From NCBI GenBank assembly GCA_025766275.1, contig JAFKAC010000040.1, positions 248,001 to 312,000 on the forward strand: 64,000 bases of DNA, read 5' to 3'. The position numbers and the translations under genes were made by a program. The DNA is from Lactarius indigo (taxonomy: Eukaryota; Basidiomycota; Agaricomycetes; Russulales; Russulaceae). Positions 32,215 through 45,869 of the stretch are shown here, piece after piece (position 1 is the first letter of the stretch; every line of letters begins with the position of its first letter). The notes beneath the pieces are model-generated. The model saw only the letters and a list, made by a program, of their open reading frames with translations. It did no database searches and was not told the DNA's origin.

Positions 32215-33200
32215 AGCATCCTTGACTGCCTCTGCACTGCAGCCTCATGCATGGAAAGAGAAGTGACCAGCGAACAGCAGCTCCGACTTATCACTGTATC
32301 TGATCTGATCTTGGCTAATGTGGACAGGACATGGATGGTCGATAAACGTTCGATAAATATGATCAAGAACTGATCAACTTGGAGGTGATCGGTGCCTCGG
32401 ACCGGTTCGGCCCGGCACATTTATTTGGACCACTCGTGACCCGCTTCAACTCATTCGCCTCAGAGCCAAGCCCAGAGCCTGAGACTCGGAGACACCAAAG
32501 CACGAGTTGAGGCCATATTCTCGTCTATCCACATTCCTCCTTCAACAAGAGATTTGGAGAACAGGTCCTCGGAAATTTTTCTGTGTACGTCGTCGAGATT
32601 CCTCGTTATGGAGTATAACTGCAGAGGCTTTCTTGGAATAGTGAAAGGGTCAGATGTCTTTTTCTAGTCTGTTCCCGATTTCAGTGGACTAGGATGGGCG
32701 TTTCTTGCTTGGTTTCTTTCAGACCTCTGCCTGACGGTCAACTGATGGCCCACGCCACCGAGTTGGCTCAGTTACTGAGAACCCGTCTGCCTTGGTCTGT
32801 GCAGAATTGCAGAGCCCAAATAGCGTGAGATTTCGATTGACCGATTCATGAAAACAGAGCTACCTTCAGACGCGAGCTTGTGATGTAGCTCATTGCTTAA
32901 TCTGGCCTTGAGTCTGGCACCACACCCCAGCCACAGACGTGTCATTGCCATATAAGTTATACGATCAGGCTTCTGTCGAGCTTGATCGGGATAACCTTGA
33001 TGACGTGCCTCGCTTCAAGACCTTCCTCTTTCAAGCCTACTTCTCACGCCTTCGGCCCCCGTTGGACCTCGTGGCTGACCTCGCGCTAATGTTGGAGAAA
33101 GTGATGAACCATCTCTGCTTGTGTCGACGTCATGCCCTCGAATACTTGGCTCAATACACTGGTATTTTTGTCCTCTTCCCTCTCCTTCTCTCGCTCCTCC
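32215..33200. other. intergenic region, no gene recognised
   Basis: I see no domain, repeat or convincing spliced frame. The left part is the 5' flank of the Goodbye fragment. The right part may be the diverged 5' flank of the RRM pseudogene that begins at about 33230. Confidence 0.5.
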
Positions 33201-33229
33201 ACTTTACAATTCAAGTAACGATTGCTTTT

Positions 33230-34210
33230 TACACAGGCCTTTATGGATTTCTTGGACCTCCAGAAGACGTAACACCTACCCTAGAGCCTGGCGGGGGCTG
33301 TTTCACGACACGCATTGCGTACAATTTCATGTTAACCAACGCGCACCGTCAGGCCGCGTCAGGCTTAACGAGCACTAATTCTACAAATGCGGAGGCGAGG
33401 CCGGTTTCACCGTCGAAAAGGTACCTTTCTTCTTGTTCAACCTTTGCTCCATCGTGCTGTTGTTGTAAGGCAGTTTTCCCATTTCTGGTACAAGGACAGT
33501 ACATTGCATCAGTGATTTAGCAGCAGTCTCCGCGCGTACAGGTCTACCCCTGCTACCCCGCTGCATGCGTTTTACCATATGTTACGGGGAGCTTGGATGG
33601 CCTCGGGCTTCACGTACCGTCTCTTCCTTTTTTTCGTACTTCCATACCTTGATACAAAGACGCCGTCATAACTTCTGTTCTCCGCTTTTACTCCGCCTAT
33701 GCCTACGCCTATCTTCTGCTCTGCATCTGCACCTCCGTCGCTTACAGTATCTCCTTTCTGGTACTATCCACCACGTCCTCACAGCAAGGCGTCTGTTGGT
33801 GGTTATTCCTGGGATACAACCGATGGTACTTTATCTCCGCTCATTCTGCACTGACAATGTCATGTCCATTTTCCAACTTACTGAATGTGCGTTGGCAGCG
33901 TGTGACGCTTCACCCACCTTTAACCAGAAAGCTTGCAGAACTATTTTTTTTGATTTTGGAAAAAGTCGACGCCAATGCTATCGTCCAGGACACTGATGGT
34001 AAGTTGCAGTTTTGTGTTCCTCACGTTTAAGGATCTCGCGTCTGTCAACGCGGTCGTGATCCGAGTCCGGGAACATTTCCTGGAAAAGCAGTCTGTGTTT
34101 TGTTATTTGAGTGCCCCGCAAAGATTTCTGACCTTGGGCGTTCTCTCACACAGATATATCCTAAACATGCGATTTCGCGCGAGGAACACCTGCGAAACAC
34201 CCGGCGTTTA
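33230..34210 (+). pseudogene. decayed 5' half of RRM/Gly-Met-rich gene (copy C)
   Basis: Collinear with exons 2-5 and introns of the intact neighbour (34817-36070). LGPPEDVTPTLEPGGG matches LEPPEDVIPAALEPEE, and EARPVSPSK matches QARPIRPSK. The VGGYSWDTTDG segment (about 33799) matches VGGLSWDTTDG. A damaged copy of RRM1 (VDANAIVQDTDG) and the start of RRM2 (SREEHLRNTRR) follow. Stops and frameshifts are frequent. Introns are retained, so the copy arose by DNA duplication. It stops where RRM2 should begin. Confidence 0.82.
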
Positions 34211-34732
34211 GTCCAAGATCGGACGCGAGTGCTCGGTGGGGCAGGGCTTGGGAGCAAGTGGTTGATTTCCCAAAGCGAATGCTAGTGGTAGTGTGATGTG
34301 TAAGGTTCATCAGAGAGGGCGAGAGGAAGGATGAGGTGGGTGTATGTATGTGGTAATACCCCACATGCCAACAGAAATATTTCCCTAGCTCTGAATGGAG
34401 GTACGTCGGTAGGGTTACCGGTTGAAGCGTCGGCCTATTTTCCGGCTACAGTGAGAGTAGAGCATGCAAAAGAAAGGAGAAATGGTGAGAAAGGAAGAGA
34501 TCAGCAGTGGATATCCGGAGAGACGAAGCGCAACAAGAAGTACGAGATCATTGGTGATGATTGTATCATGGGCTGGCGCGGCTTCGGTAGTTGCCGACTG
34601 TTTTCCCCTGTTCTTACGTGTGTAATCCCGAGCAAGTCAAGTTAACAAGTCAGCCCTGCTGCTGTCGTCCTCGTACACTATACCACCCCGTTCCCGTTCC
34701 CTTCAACTCGTACGAAACATAGGGCAAAGGTC
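34211..34732. other. 5' flank of the RRM gene
   Basis: About 520 bp between the truncated copy and the intact RRM gene. It should contain the promoter and possibly a 5' exon with the true start codon. No TATA box or conserved motif stands out. Confidence 0.4.
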
Positions 34733-37020
34733 GAAGCTAGTGATGGCAACCTCTACGATGGTATTCTCTCTCTTTCTCTCCATCTCCGTTACTTTATGTA
34801 ACAATCAAAACTTCAGGCCTCTATGACGAAGAGTTCGAAGAAGATTTTGCAGTTTCCACTCTTGACAACCCCTCAAACATAATTGATGCTGTCGGCGACG
34901 ATGTCGGTGCTCAACTCCTCGAACCACCGGAAGACGTGATTCCTGCTGCCCTAGAACCCGAGGAAGCGAAGTCGATCCCTATGCTGGACTCGCGGCCGCG
35001 ACTAAGCAATGCTGATGCACTACCCCCAAAACCAGCTTCTGCAAGCGGAGGCGGCGTCCCACTGTCCTACTCAGCGCAGGTTGCAGAACAATTCTCCTCC
35101 GCTTATCGACAGACACCTAGCCAGGAACGGGGGCGACTTGACGCCGCACGTCTTGCACAATTTCAGGTCAATCAGACCGGCGCTCCGTCTGGCTCGACGG
35201 GCGCTACTAGTCCCACGACCGATGCGCAGGCGAGGCCGATTAGACCGTCTAAAATGAAAGACGAAGGGTGCGTCTGTCTTCACTTACTCGATCTCTGTGC
35301 TGCTGTTGTACGTGATGGGGGCGGTATGCCGGCAGAAATATCTACAGAACGCTACTTAGCGGTAATCTCCACGCATACGAAGTCTCCCTCCCTGCTACCC
35401 TGCTACATGCGTTTTACCAGATGTTTACGGCGAGCTTGGATGGACTCGCGCCTCACGTGCCGTTTTTCTTCATATCTCCATACTTTGCTACCCAAGATGT
35501 CGTCAAAAACTTACCTGTGTTCTCCGCTATGTCGCTTTACTTCGCCTACGCCTACGCCTATCCGTCCGCTCTGCATCTGCACCTCTGTCGCTTATCTCCT
35601 TTCCGGTACTACCCGCCACGTGCTTACAGCAAGATGTTTGTCGGCGGCTTATCCTGGGATACAACCGATGGTACATTATCTCTGCTCATCCTACCCCTCC
35701 CCCTTTTGCAATGTCATGTCCATTTTGCTAACTCAGTGAATGTGCGGTGGTGGCGTGTGATGTTTTTCTTTTTTTTTTTCTCTTTATTTTCTTGCTTTTT
35801 AACCAGAGGGCTTGCGAAACTATTTTTCCGAGTTCGGCAAAGTCGACGCCTGCACCATCGTTCGGGACGCAGACGGCAAGTCGCGCGGTTTTGCGTTCCT
35901 CACGTTTGAGGATCCCGCGTCCGTCAATGCAGTCATGATCCGGGAACATTTCCTGGACGGAAAGGCCGTCCGTGCACTGCCCATTTGAGCGTCCCACAAA
36001 GTTTTCTGACCTTGCCCCGCAATACAGATCGATCCTAAACGTGCGATTCCGCGCGAGGAACACCTGCGCAACACGCGGTATTTCGTCGGTGGCTTGGCAC
36101 CGCATTCGACCGCGGATTCAATGCGGGCCTTCTTTTCCAAATATGGAAAGGTGGTCGACGCCACGGTAATGGTGGACCGTGAAACGGGCCGGTCGAAAGG
36201 ATTCGGCTTTGTCACGTTTGAAGATAACAGCAACGACGCTCAGCTCGTTGGAAAGCTGGGGCTCATTCTCGATGACAAGCAGGTGCGTTTTCACGATTTT
36301 TTTTCTTACTTATCGTTGCTTACCTGAGACTAGATTGAAGTAAAAACGGCGCAACCACGCAGCCAACGCGATCAGCAACGACTCGGACATGCTGCCACCA
36401 CGCCGACCAACAATTTCAACAACGGCCAAGTCGCGGCAGGGAACGCTGCCCCGATGGGCAGCAGCATGCCCTTCATGTCGATGAACAACCCCGGCGGCGG
36501 CGACATGTCGATGATGTACCAACGCATGATGAGCGGGATGGGCACCACTCCCTACGGCGCCATGATGGGCGGTGGGATGGGCATGATGGGCGGCTTCAAC
36601 CCAATGATGGGCATGGGCATGGGAATGGGGCGATTTGGGATGGGAGGGATGGGCGCGATGGGCAATGCGGGCGTCGGCGCGATGAGCCCTATGGCGAGCG
36701 CGGGCAACATGGGCGCAGGAGCGAACATGGGCATGGCCGCCGGCGGGGTCGGCGGGATGCGCCTTGGGATGGGCCCGATTGGCATGACGGGGACCGGGGT
36801 GGGTATGGGTGGGATGGTCCCGGCAGGAGGCGGGATGGGCGCTGCGGCGGGTATGGGAGGCGTTGCTGGTGCTGGTATGGGCATGGGTATGGGCATGCGG
36901 CAGAATATGGGTATGATGGGCGGCGGGGTTGGGCGTGGTCGGCCGGGGATGAACCAGGGCCCTGGGCCTGCGCGCGTCACGAACCGCGGACAACATGGGT
37001 TCCATCCGTATGCGCGGTGA
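34733..37020 (+). CDS. two-RRM hnRNP-type RNA-binding protein (Hrp1/Musashi-like)
   Basis: Likely nuclear mRNA-binding or cleavage-factor protein. Exons read as (start unresolved)-34760, 34817-35267, 35630-35670, 35807-35967, 36028-36282 and 36334-37020; all joins keep frame. The product begins near EASDGNLYDGLYDEEFEEDF (acidic). It has RRM1 with RNP2 MFVGGLSW and RNP1 RGFAFLTF, linker PKRAIPREEHLRNTR, and RRM2 with RNP2 YFVGGL and RNP1 KGFGFVTF. A Gly/Met-rich tail of over 180 residues follows (MMGGGMGMMGGFNPMMG), ending HGFHPYAR. The paired RRMs, basic linker and Gly/Met tail match Hrp1/Nab4 relatives. No in-frame ATG precedes the first exon segment, so an upstream exon is likely. It is convergent with the NLR and has three decayed copies in the window. 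Confidence 0.85.
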
Positions 37021-37395
37021 CGTCGTCGTCGTTCTTGTGTCTCTCACCTTCTCTTGGCGGTTGGCTGCGCTGTCTGTCGTGCTTTGCTTTCACCTGTTAC
37101 TACTACTACTACTAAGTTACTATCTGCATCGCGTATCGCCTTGGTATCACCGTCTGTCTATCTCTGTCATCTTTGTTCTTGTTTGGAATCACGAAACGAT
37201 TGACATTTTATCTTTACCGTACAACACACCGACCATATCCTACTACATTCTCCACCGAGTCCTTACAAAGCTAGTTCTCAGGATGCGCGCAATGGTGTAT
37301 ATGCTACAGGTCCGTACTAGTACTATCTGTTGGGGCTAGTTCCTGGAGTCTTGTCAGCGTGATGTTTCGACAAGACTGAGTGTAACGGTTGCTAC

Positions 37396-40300
37396 CTACC
37401 TTCTGAAGAGGCCAGTTCTACCTGATCTCGCCCCTGGTCTCGCACCACGTTCGCGAAGAAGTTGGGCGAGCTGGGGCCAGCGGTCAGGTACCAGATCAAG
37501 TGGAGTTTTACCAGACTTGGCTTTGGCGTTCGCGTCTGCACCACGCTCCAATAATAGCCGGGCAACACCAACGCCGGCTTCCTCGGAGGAGTATCCGTAT
37601 CGTGATACGAAGTGCAATGGGGTCAAGCCGTCCTCATCCACAGCGTCCGGTTTTGCGCCATTGTCGAGGAGGAGCCGTGCCATCTCGAGATTCCTATTAG
37701 ACAATGCGATATGTAATGGTGTCCGCTGTTGCTTGGTTTGTCGGTTCACATCGGCGCCACGCTCCAATAACAGCCGTGCAACACCAATGCCGGCTTCCTT
37801 GGAGAAGTAGTAGGTTTCTGATACGACGTGTAATGGGGTTAAGCCATCCTTATCCACAGCGTCCAGTTTTGCGCCATTGTCGAGGAGGAGCCGTGCCATC
37901 TCGAGCTTCCTATAAGACAATGCGTTATGTAATGGTGTCCACTGTTGCTTGGTTTGTCGGTTCACATCGGCGCCACGCTCCAATAACAGCCGTGCAACAC
38001 CAACGCCGGCTTCCTCGGAGGAGTAGTAGGATTGTGATACGAGGTGCAATGGGGTCAAGCCGAACTCATCCACAGCGTCCAGTTTTGCGCCATTGTCGAG
38101 GAGGAGCCGTGCCATCTCGAGCTTCCCATTAGACAATGCGATATGTAATGGTGTCCGCTGTTGCTTGGTTTGTCGATTCACATCGGCGCCACGCTCCAAT
38201 AACAGCCGTGCAACACCAACGCCGGCTTCCTCGGAGGAGTAGGATCCTGATACGACATGTAATGGGGTTAAGCCACCCTCATCCACAGCGTCCGGTTTTG
38301 CGCCATTGTCGAGGAGGAGCCGTGCCATCTCGAGCTTCCTATAAGACAATGCGTTATGTAATGGTGTCCGCTGTTGCTTGTCTTGTCGGTTGACATCGGC
38401 GCCACGCTCCAATAACAGCCGTGCAACACCAACGCCGGCTTCCTCAGAGTCGTATTTGCTTTGTGATACGAGGTGCAATGGGGTCAAGCCGAACTCATCC
38501 ACAGCGTCCAGTTTTGCACCATTGTCGAGAAGGAACCGTAGCATCTCGAGCATCCCATTCAACAATGTGATATGTAATGGTGTCTGCTGATGCTTGTTTT
38601 GTCGGTTCACATCGGCGCCACGCTCCAATAACAGCCGTGCCACACCAACGCCGGCTTCCTCAGAGTCATATTTGCCTCGTGCTACGTCGTGCAACGGGGT
38701 GTCGCCGAAACAGTCCATTGCGTCCAGTTTTGCACCATTGTCGAGAAGGAACCGTGCCATCTCGAGCTTCCCATTCAACAATGCGATATGTAATGGCGTC
38801 CGCTGTTGCTTGGTTTGTCGGTTCACATCGGCGCCACGCTCCAATAACAGCCGTGCAACACCAACGCCGGCTTCCTTGGAGTAGTAGTATCCGTCTTGTG
38901 ATACGAGGTGCAATGGGGTCAAGCCGTCCTCATCCACAGCGTCCGGTTTTGCACCATTGTCGAGAAGGAACCGTAGCATCTCGGGCTTCCCATTCGACGA
39001 TGCGATATGTAATGGTGTCTGCTGTTGCTTATTTTGTCCGTTCACATCGGCGCTACGCTCCAATAACAGCCGTGCCACACCAACGCCGGCTTCCTCAGAG
39101 TCATATTTGCCTCGTGCTACGCCGTGCAACGGGGTGTCGCCGAAACGGTCCATTGCGTCCAGTTTTGCACCATTATCGAGAAGGAACCGTGCCATCTCGA
39201 GCTTCCCATTCGACGATGCGATATGTAATGGTGTCAGCTGTTGCTTGTCTTGTCGGTTGACATCGGCGCTACGCTCCAATAACAGCCGTGCCACACCAAC
39301 GCCGGCTTCCCCAGAGTCGTATTTGCTTTGTGATACGTGGTGCAATGGGGTCCAGCAGAGCTCAGTCACAGCGTCCGGTTTTGCACCATTGTCGAGAAGG
39401 AATCGTGCCATCTCGAGCTTCTCATTCGACGATGCGATATGTAATGGTGTCTGCTGTTGCTTGTTTTGTCCGTTCACATCGGCGCCATGCTCCAATAACA
39501 GCCGTGCCACACCAACGCCGGCTTCCTCAGAGTCACATTTGCCTCGTGCTACGTCGTGCAACGGGGTGTCGCCGAAACAGTCCATAGCGTCCGGTTTTGC
39601 ACCATTGTCGAGAAAGAACCGTGCCATCTCGAGCTTCCCATTCGACGATGCGATATGTAATGGTGTCAGCTGTTGCTTGTCTTGTCGGTTGACATTGGCG
39701 CTACGCTCCAATAACAGCCGTGCTACACCAACGCCGGCTTCCTCAGAGTCGTATTTGCCTTGTGATACGAAGTGCAATGGGGTCCGGCCGAGCTTAGTCA
39801 CAGCGCCCAGGTTTGCACCATTGTCGAGAAGGAATCGTGCCATCTCGAGCTTCCCATTCGACGATGCGATATGTAATGGTGTCTGCTGATGCTTGTTTTG
39901 TCGGTTGACATCGGCGCCATGCTCCAATAACAGCCGTGCCACACCAACGCCGGCTTCCCCAGAGTCATATTTGCCTCGTGCTACGCCGTGCAACGGGGTG
40001 TCGCCGAAACAGTCCATTGCGTCCAGTTTTGCACCATTGTCGAGAAGGAACCGTGCCATCTCGAGCTTCCCATTCGACGATGCGATATGTAATGGTGTCA
40101 GCTGTTGCTTGTCTTGTCGGTTGACATCGGCGCTACGCTCCAATAACAGCCGTGCCACACCAACGCCAGCTTCCTCAGAGTCGTATTTGCCTTGTGATAC
40201 AAAGTGCAATGGGGTCCGGCCGAGCTTAGTCACAGCGTCCAGTTTTGCACCATTGTCGAGAAGAAATCGTGCCATCTCGAGCTTCCCATTCGACGATGCG

Positions 40301-43300
40301 ATATGTAATGGTGTCTGCTGTTGCTTGTTTTGTCCGTTCACATCGGCGCCATGCTCCAATAACAGCCGTGCCACACCAACGCCGGCTTCCTCAGAGTCAT
40401 ATTTGCCTCGTGCTACGTCGTGCAACGGGGTGTCGCCGAAACAGTCCATTGCGTCCATTTTTGCACCATTGTCGAGAAGGAACCGTGCCATCTCGAGCTT
40501 CCCATTCGACAATGCGATATGTAATGGTGTCAGCTGTTGCTTGGTTTGTCGGTTCACATCGGCGCCACGCTCCAATAACAACCGTGCCACACCAACGCCG
40601 GCTTCCTCAGAGTCGTATTTGCCTTGTGATACAAAGTGCAATGGGGTCCAGCGGCGCTCATCCACAGCGTCCAGTTTTGCACCATTGTCGGGAAGGAATC
40701 GTGCCATCTCGGGCTTCCTAATGAACGATGCGATATGCAACGGGGTCCGGTTGTTCTCATCAAGTGTGTTAACATCCGTGGCGCGCCCTAGGAAAATGTA
40801 AGTGACACAATGTATATTTTTCAAGGGAAGTATGCACCTTCTGAGCCTAGGTACGAAGTAGTCTGACTCGCGGTGTTTTTCACACTAGTATGTCCAAGAA
40901 GCACTCGTACAATTTCGAGCCGCCCGTACTGGGATGCCAAATGTAGTGGGGTTGCGCGCTTCCTATCTTGTGCGTTCGCATCGACGCCGTGATCTAGTAA
41001 GAGTTGTGCGGTGCGGACACCATCCTCTTGGGATTCAAAGTTCCCTTGCGACACTTGGTGCAATGGGGTCTTGCCCTGATTGTCTTCCGCCTTTGCAATC
41101 GCGCCATGATCGAGAAGCGCGTGTGCAATCTCAAGCCTCCCATAGTAAGATGCGGCATGTAATGGGGTCCAATCGCGCTTGTCTCGACAGTTCGCGTCCA
41201 CTCCGCCATCTAGTAATAGCTGTGCGACGTGGACACCATCATGGGAGCCAAATTTACTTCGTTGCGCTAGGTGCAATGGAGTTTCTCCCAGGTCGTTCTC
41301 CGCGTCCACCTTCGCACCGTAGTGAAGAAGCACCTGCATAATCTCGGGCTTCCCATTATAAGAAGCAGAGTGCAACGGCGTCCAGTCGACCTTATCTTGA
41401 GCGTTCACGTCTGTGCCGCCATCCAGCAGTAATTCTGCAACACGAACCCCATCATTTGAGGTGTCATATTCGCCTCGTGACACTAGATGTAGTGGGGTCT
41501 CCCCCTGGTTGTTCCTAGCATTCGCGTTCGCACCATGGTCGAGAAGTAGCCGTGCCATCTCCGGCTTCCCCCGGAAGCATGCAAAGTGTAGTGGGGTTTC
41601 GAGGTCCTTTTGTTGCACGTTCGAGTCCACGGAGTGCACTAGAACAAGTGTGAGTAATACTGAGGTCATGTGCTCGGGGTAATACTCACCCTTTAAGCCC
41701 ACATGCAATAGGGATCGGACCCTATCATTCTTCAAAGTGGCGCGTTCAAGGAAGAGCTGCGCGATCTCGAGCTTCCCATACCACGATGCTAAATGTAGTG
41801 GGGTTGCACCATTCTCATCTTGAACGTTCACATCCACTCTGCGATCTAGTAATAGCTGTGCAATTCTGACGCCATCTAATTGAGATTCGTATTCGCCTTG
41901 TGACACCTGGTGCAATGGGGTCTCACCCCGGCCGTTCTTCGCGCTCACATTGGCATCATGGTCGAGAAGTACGCGTGCGATCTCGAGCTTCCCATTGTAG
42001 CATGCAGAGTGTAACGGGGAGTCGTGGTCGTCATCTCGCGCGTTCACATCTACTCCGCGCTCTAGTAATAGCTTGGCAACACGAACTCCATCTTGTGAGT
42101 CGTATCTCCCCCGTGACGCCACATGCAAGGCGGTCTCTCCCCGATGGTTCTTCGCACTCGATTTGGAACCATGGTTAAGTAGCATTTGAACCATCTCCAG
42201 TTTTCCATGATAAGATGCGGAGTGAAACAGGATTGTGTCGTACTTGTCTTGTATATTTCCATCCACGCTGCACTCTAGGGGAAATGCGTGACTCTCTTAG
42301 ACAACATTCTTGGGAGTAATACTTACCTTCTATCCACAGCCGGAATGCGGTCTGATCTCGATTATTCTCCGGTTTGATATATTTCCCATGGCCAAGCGCC
42401 TGCCCGATCTTCTCCCTCCCAAAGCAGCACGCCAAATCCGATGTCGACATGCGGTACTTGTCTCGTGCATACGCTTCTGCGCCGTGCTCTAGTAATAGCC
42501 GGACGATACCAACGTCATCTTCCGCATTATGGTTGTTCTTCAAAACTACTTGCGATGGGGTCTCGCCCTGGACGTTCTCCGCATCGGCGTTTGCGCCATT
42601 GTTGAGTAGCACCCGCACGATCTCGAGCCTCTTGCTGTAGGATGCCAAATGCAGGGGTGTTGCGTTGTCTTTGTCTTTCCCATTCACGTTCGCGCCGTGC
42701 GCCAGTAATAACCTGGCAATAGTAGAACAATTGTCCTCGTCCTGGGAAGTCTCCCGACTCGACAACAGGTGAAGTGGAGTCTGGCCGTCACCGTTCCGCG
42801 AGTTGACGTCGGCCTGACGCTCAAGTAACATCTGAACCAGAAAGAGCTCTCCGGTGTTTACTGCTAGATGTAGCGGAGTCCAGAGATCATCGCGCCGGGC
42901 ATTCACATCCGCGCCGTGTTTGAGTAGAAACTGCACCGTATTGATAGTCACTTTGTTGTGCCGATCTATTGCTTTATGCAGTGCAGTCTGCTTTCTCGTG
43001 TCCAGGACATCAACGCTCCCACCGTGCTCAAGTAGGAGCTCCGCCACCGACACATGATTTCTGCATAGTGCTGCGACCAGCGGAAACCCGTATGAGCCGC
43101 CAATGGCATTTATAAGCGGCGAGTGTTTGATGGCGATGTGTCGAGTCAGGCCAAGGAATCCACAGAGAGCCGAATAGTATAATGGGCTTGCTATCTCCGA
43201 CGGCGACTTCCCGCCTGACTCTGCGTCGATGTCATATAGCCCTATCCATGCCGCAAAATGTGGCTCGTCCGGGTCAAAGAGGGCTTTCAGTCCATCCTCC

Positions 43301-45869
43301 ACACGCGAAGCGACGCCCTCGAATCGAGCATGCGCGACCCAATGTCGTGCCGCATATTCTGCCAGAGGGGATCCCTTGACGTCCACATTGTCGTCGCGAT
43401 CGTCCAAATGGAGGAGGAATCCGAGACAGACCTGCGCGAGGATGGTGTGAGCGGGTCCAGGAAGAATGTGATATGGGGTGAGATGTCCGGTTGAAGATGC
43501 GAGATGATCTGATGTCAAGAACTCTTTGACGGACAGGTGAGAGAATTGCACCACCCGAGACCCCCGGTTGTGGACGACGGTAACTAGACTCGAGCAAATG
43601 GACAGCACAGCCTCCTCTGGGTCCTTCGGCCGCCGGTCCGGGTGGAACTTCGGAACGCCTTCCCGGGCCGGATCAAAGTCAAATGTAAGGATTTCGGCCA
43701 GCTCCTCGACGCGAAGAGGCCGGACAGAAACTGCAAGGCAGTGAAGGAGACGACGAGCGTGTTCTCGGTTATTCTCATTGATGTCCTTCAACACGCGTTC
43801 ATAAGTTTCGTCCAAAGTCTTCGGTAACTTTTCGAGAATTGCTCGAACATCTGGTTGGACCGCGTGCCGCAGCATCTCGAGTTGACAGAATACCCATTGG
43901 AACCTGTATGGTACACGGTTGGAGAAAATATCGCAGAGCAGGAAGGAACCCACTCACATTCCGTCTGCTCGTTCGGAGAGCTGTTCGACAACCAATTCCT
44001 TGTCTTCGTCTCGCCAGTTCATCATGCGCTTATCCGAGGACACTGCCGAGCTGACGTAGTTGGCAATAACAATCTTTTGTCTAGTTTCGTCGTGGAGCGA
44101 AATCGCATTGACGGCAATTGGCTTGAGTATAGTTTGGATGTCAACTTCCGGGCGACTCGTAGTACAAATGTGCAAATTCGGAATTTGAAGGCGAACGAGG
44201 TCCATCACAAAGTCAAGCACCGCCTCTCGTGGGGTTGGCATCCCATAGTCGGGACACTCGTCGAGTGCGTCCATGATGATGAAAGTTCGGTGTTGAGCCA
44301 CGACCGCGAGCATCTCCTTTAGACGGTTGATCAAGGTATCATTGCTTGGCTGTTGCGCTCCCTTCCCGTGTGCCAAATAAAGACGGTGGATGATGTCGCA
44401 ACAAGGCTTTGAGTATGCGGAGAGCTGGACTAAGAGAGAGGTAACGACATCGCGAACGTTTTGTTTTTCGTCGTCCCGAAAATCGAAGTAGAAATACGCC
44501 AAAGTTGCCCTCCCGGCGTCGCGCAATTTCATGATGTGTTGTATTATCGCCGAACTTGTGGTCAATATGAGTATCGTAACTGGCGACAACAATCGGGAAA
44601 TGACAAACCAAAGAATGCTCTTCCCCGAGCCAGCTACGCAGATAAGGAGACCATCAAAAGTTGAGTCACAAACTATGATAAGAACGTACGTTTCCCGTGG
44701 ATCCATAGCAGGGATCCGTTTGACATCCATTTCTCGAATACACTGGCTTCGAAGAACCACTTGGGAGGTACGTTATGGTAGACGCCACACGCGGTGTTGT
44801 GGTTTGTTGACGGGTCCGGGGGAGAGAACCACTTCCGGACGTCCTGTTCTATCTGGTTCCCTGCGGCCAAGTTTCAGCGTCCATGACGCAGGCGATGGGA
44901 GTAGAAGACCACGAACAGGTTATTTCGTCTATTTTGTTCGCAATATCCACATTGGCTTTCTTGGCATCTGGGAGGACGATGGGTGAGCATAAAAGTGGAT
45001 GGTTTGTCGGGGTAGCTGCGCACCATCCTTGTGCTCAATAGTGACCTTCATAGTCTGAGCTGTGGCCATCCGGACCTCCTCCTGTATGAGGTTATCTAAC
45101 CTCCTTAGAGCGTCTTCGATATCCTTCCTCCCCAGTAGTTTCCTGAAATATATTCCTGATCGAATATGGAGTGGTCAATGTGAAGCACTGGCAAATCTTA
45201 CAACAAAACAACTCACTTGCTCGCTTTCGTTTCACCTCCTTCGTCGCGATCGAAAGGATAGTGAGTACCTCAGCCACGACCTTCACAAGTACCTCTGTCA
45301 TTTCGGTTGTCAACGAAATCTGAGTATAAACGCCAAGGCGCTCGAAGAAGCTCTCGATGCGCTCAAAGAGTTCGACGAGCGCATCGTGACTCGCTCTCAC
45401 ATCTCGTGCCGCCTATACAATGTCTATGATAAGAGGTGTTTATGAATAGCAGTGGCGAGGAGACGAACCGCAAGGAGGACACCAATTCCAACAACAATTA
45501 ATTTTGCAGGGGCGAACTTCGTCTGTACAATCATGTCAGAACGCACATCACGTCACCGTGCATTAGACCCCTGAGACGCACCAGAGCGACACCTTCGCCG
45601 AGTGTCGCGGAAAATGTCAGGAGGACATGTACCACTGGACTGATCCACTTCATCAACCTCTGATCGCCATCCCTAAACTGCTGAAACGCCTTGGCTCGGC
45701 CTTGAATTATGGCTAAGATAGCATCGACAGAGTCGCATCGTTGCACTTCAGCCGCAAGGGGGTGGTCGAGAAGCTCTTTCCCAGTCTTCTTTTTGTACTC
45801 GCTCAAGGCTTCATCGAGGATTGATTTGAAATTGGACGGGGCTGTTTGGCCTGGGGTGGACGAAGACAT
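37396..45869 (-). CDS. giant STAND/NLR protein: Goodbye-NACHT-ankyrin repeats
   Basis: Fungal NLR-type receptor, by family a candidate in heterokaryon incompatibility or innate recognition. The start at 45869 (MSSSTPGQTAPSNFKSILDE) opens the Goodbye domain (LSEYKKKTGKELLDH, AKAFQQFRDGDQRLMKW, ASHDALVELFERIESFFERL). Then comes WFSPPDPSTNHNTACGVYHN and the NACHT domain. Walker A is assembled across an intron (GKPGSGKS, about 44700-44620), Walker B is FIIMDALDECPD (about 44300-44265), and the sensor-like segment is HICTTSRPEVDIQTIL. The winged-helix-like region includes LPKTLDETYERVLKDI and LAVSVRPLRVEELAEIL. About 50 ankyrin repeats follow: diverged ones at 43080-40820, then highly uniform ones to 37450, ending DLVPDRWPQLAQLLRERGAR. 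All visible joins keep frame. It is at least 2,700 residues long and appears intact. Confidence 0.83.
37500..40740 (-). repeat. near-identical 216-bp ankyrin-coding repeats within the NLR
   Basis: The block gctccaataacagccgtgc recurs at 37761, 37977, 38193, 38406, 38622, 38838, 39057, 39273 and onward, with spacings of 216 plus or minus 3 bp, about 15 units in all. Each unit encodes two ankyrin repeats (72 residues): one of type KQQLTPLHIASSNGKLEMAR and one of type FGDTPLHDVARGKYDSEEAG. Indels are in multiples of 3. The unit lacks stops in the antisense direction, so long spurious plus-strand frames appear. Confidence 0.92.

Noticed and set aside
34743..34760. ATG at 34743 as start of the RRM gene
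   Set aside because: It is out of frame with the acidic exon reached through the clear splice acceptor at 34816. The in-frame reading passes through GNLYDG without a Met.
38957..40801. Long plus-strand open frames (about 300 residues each) with repeated RSNNSRATPTPASSESY
   Set aside because: They are antisense shadows of the ankyrin repeats. The 216-bp unit has no stops in that frame, so openness is inherited from the repeat.
31429..45445. HET-s-like amyloid motif or other effector gene next to the NLR loci
   Set aside because: No short Asn/Gly-rich amyloid repeat, lipase-like or patatin-like effector was found around the Goodbye domains.
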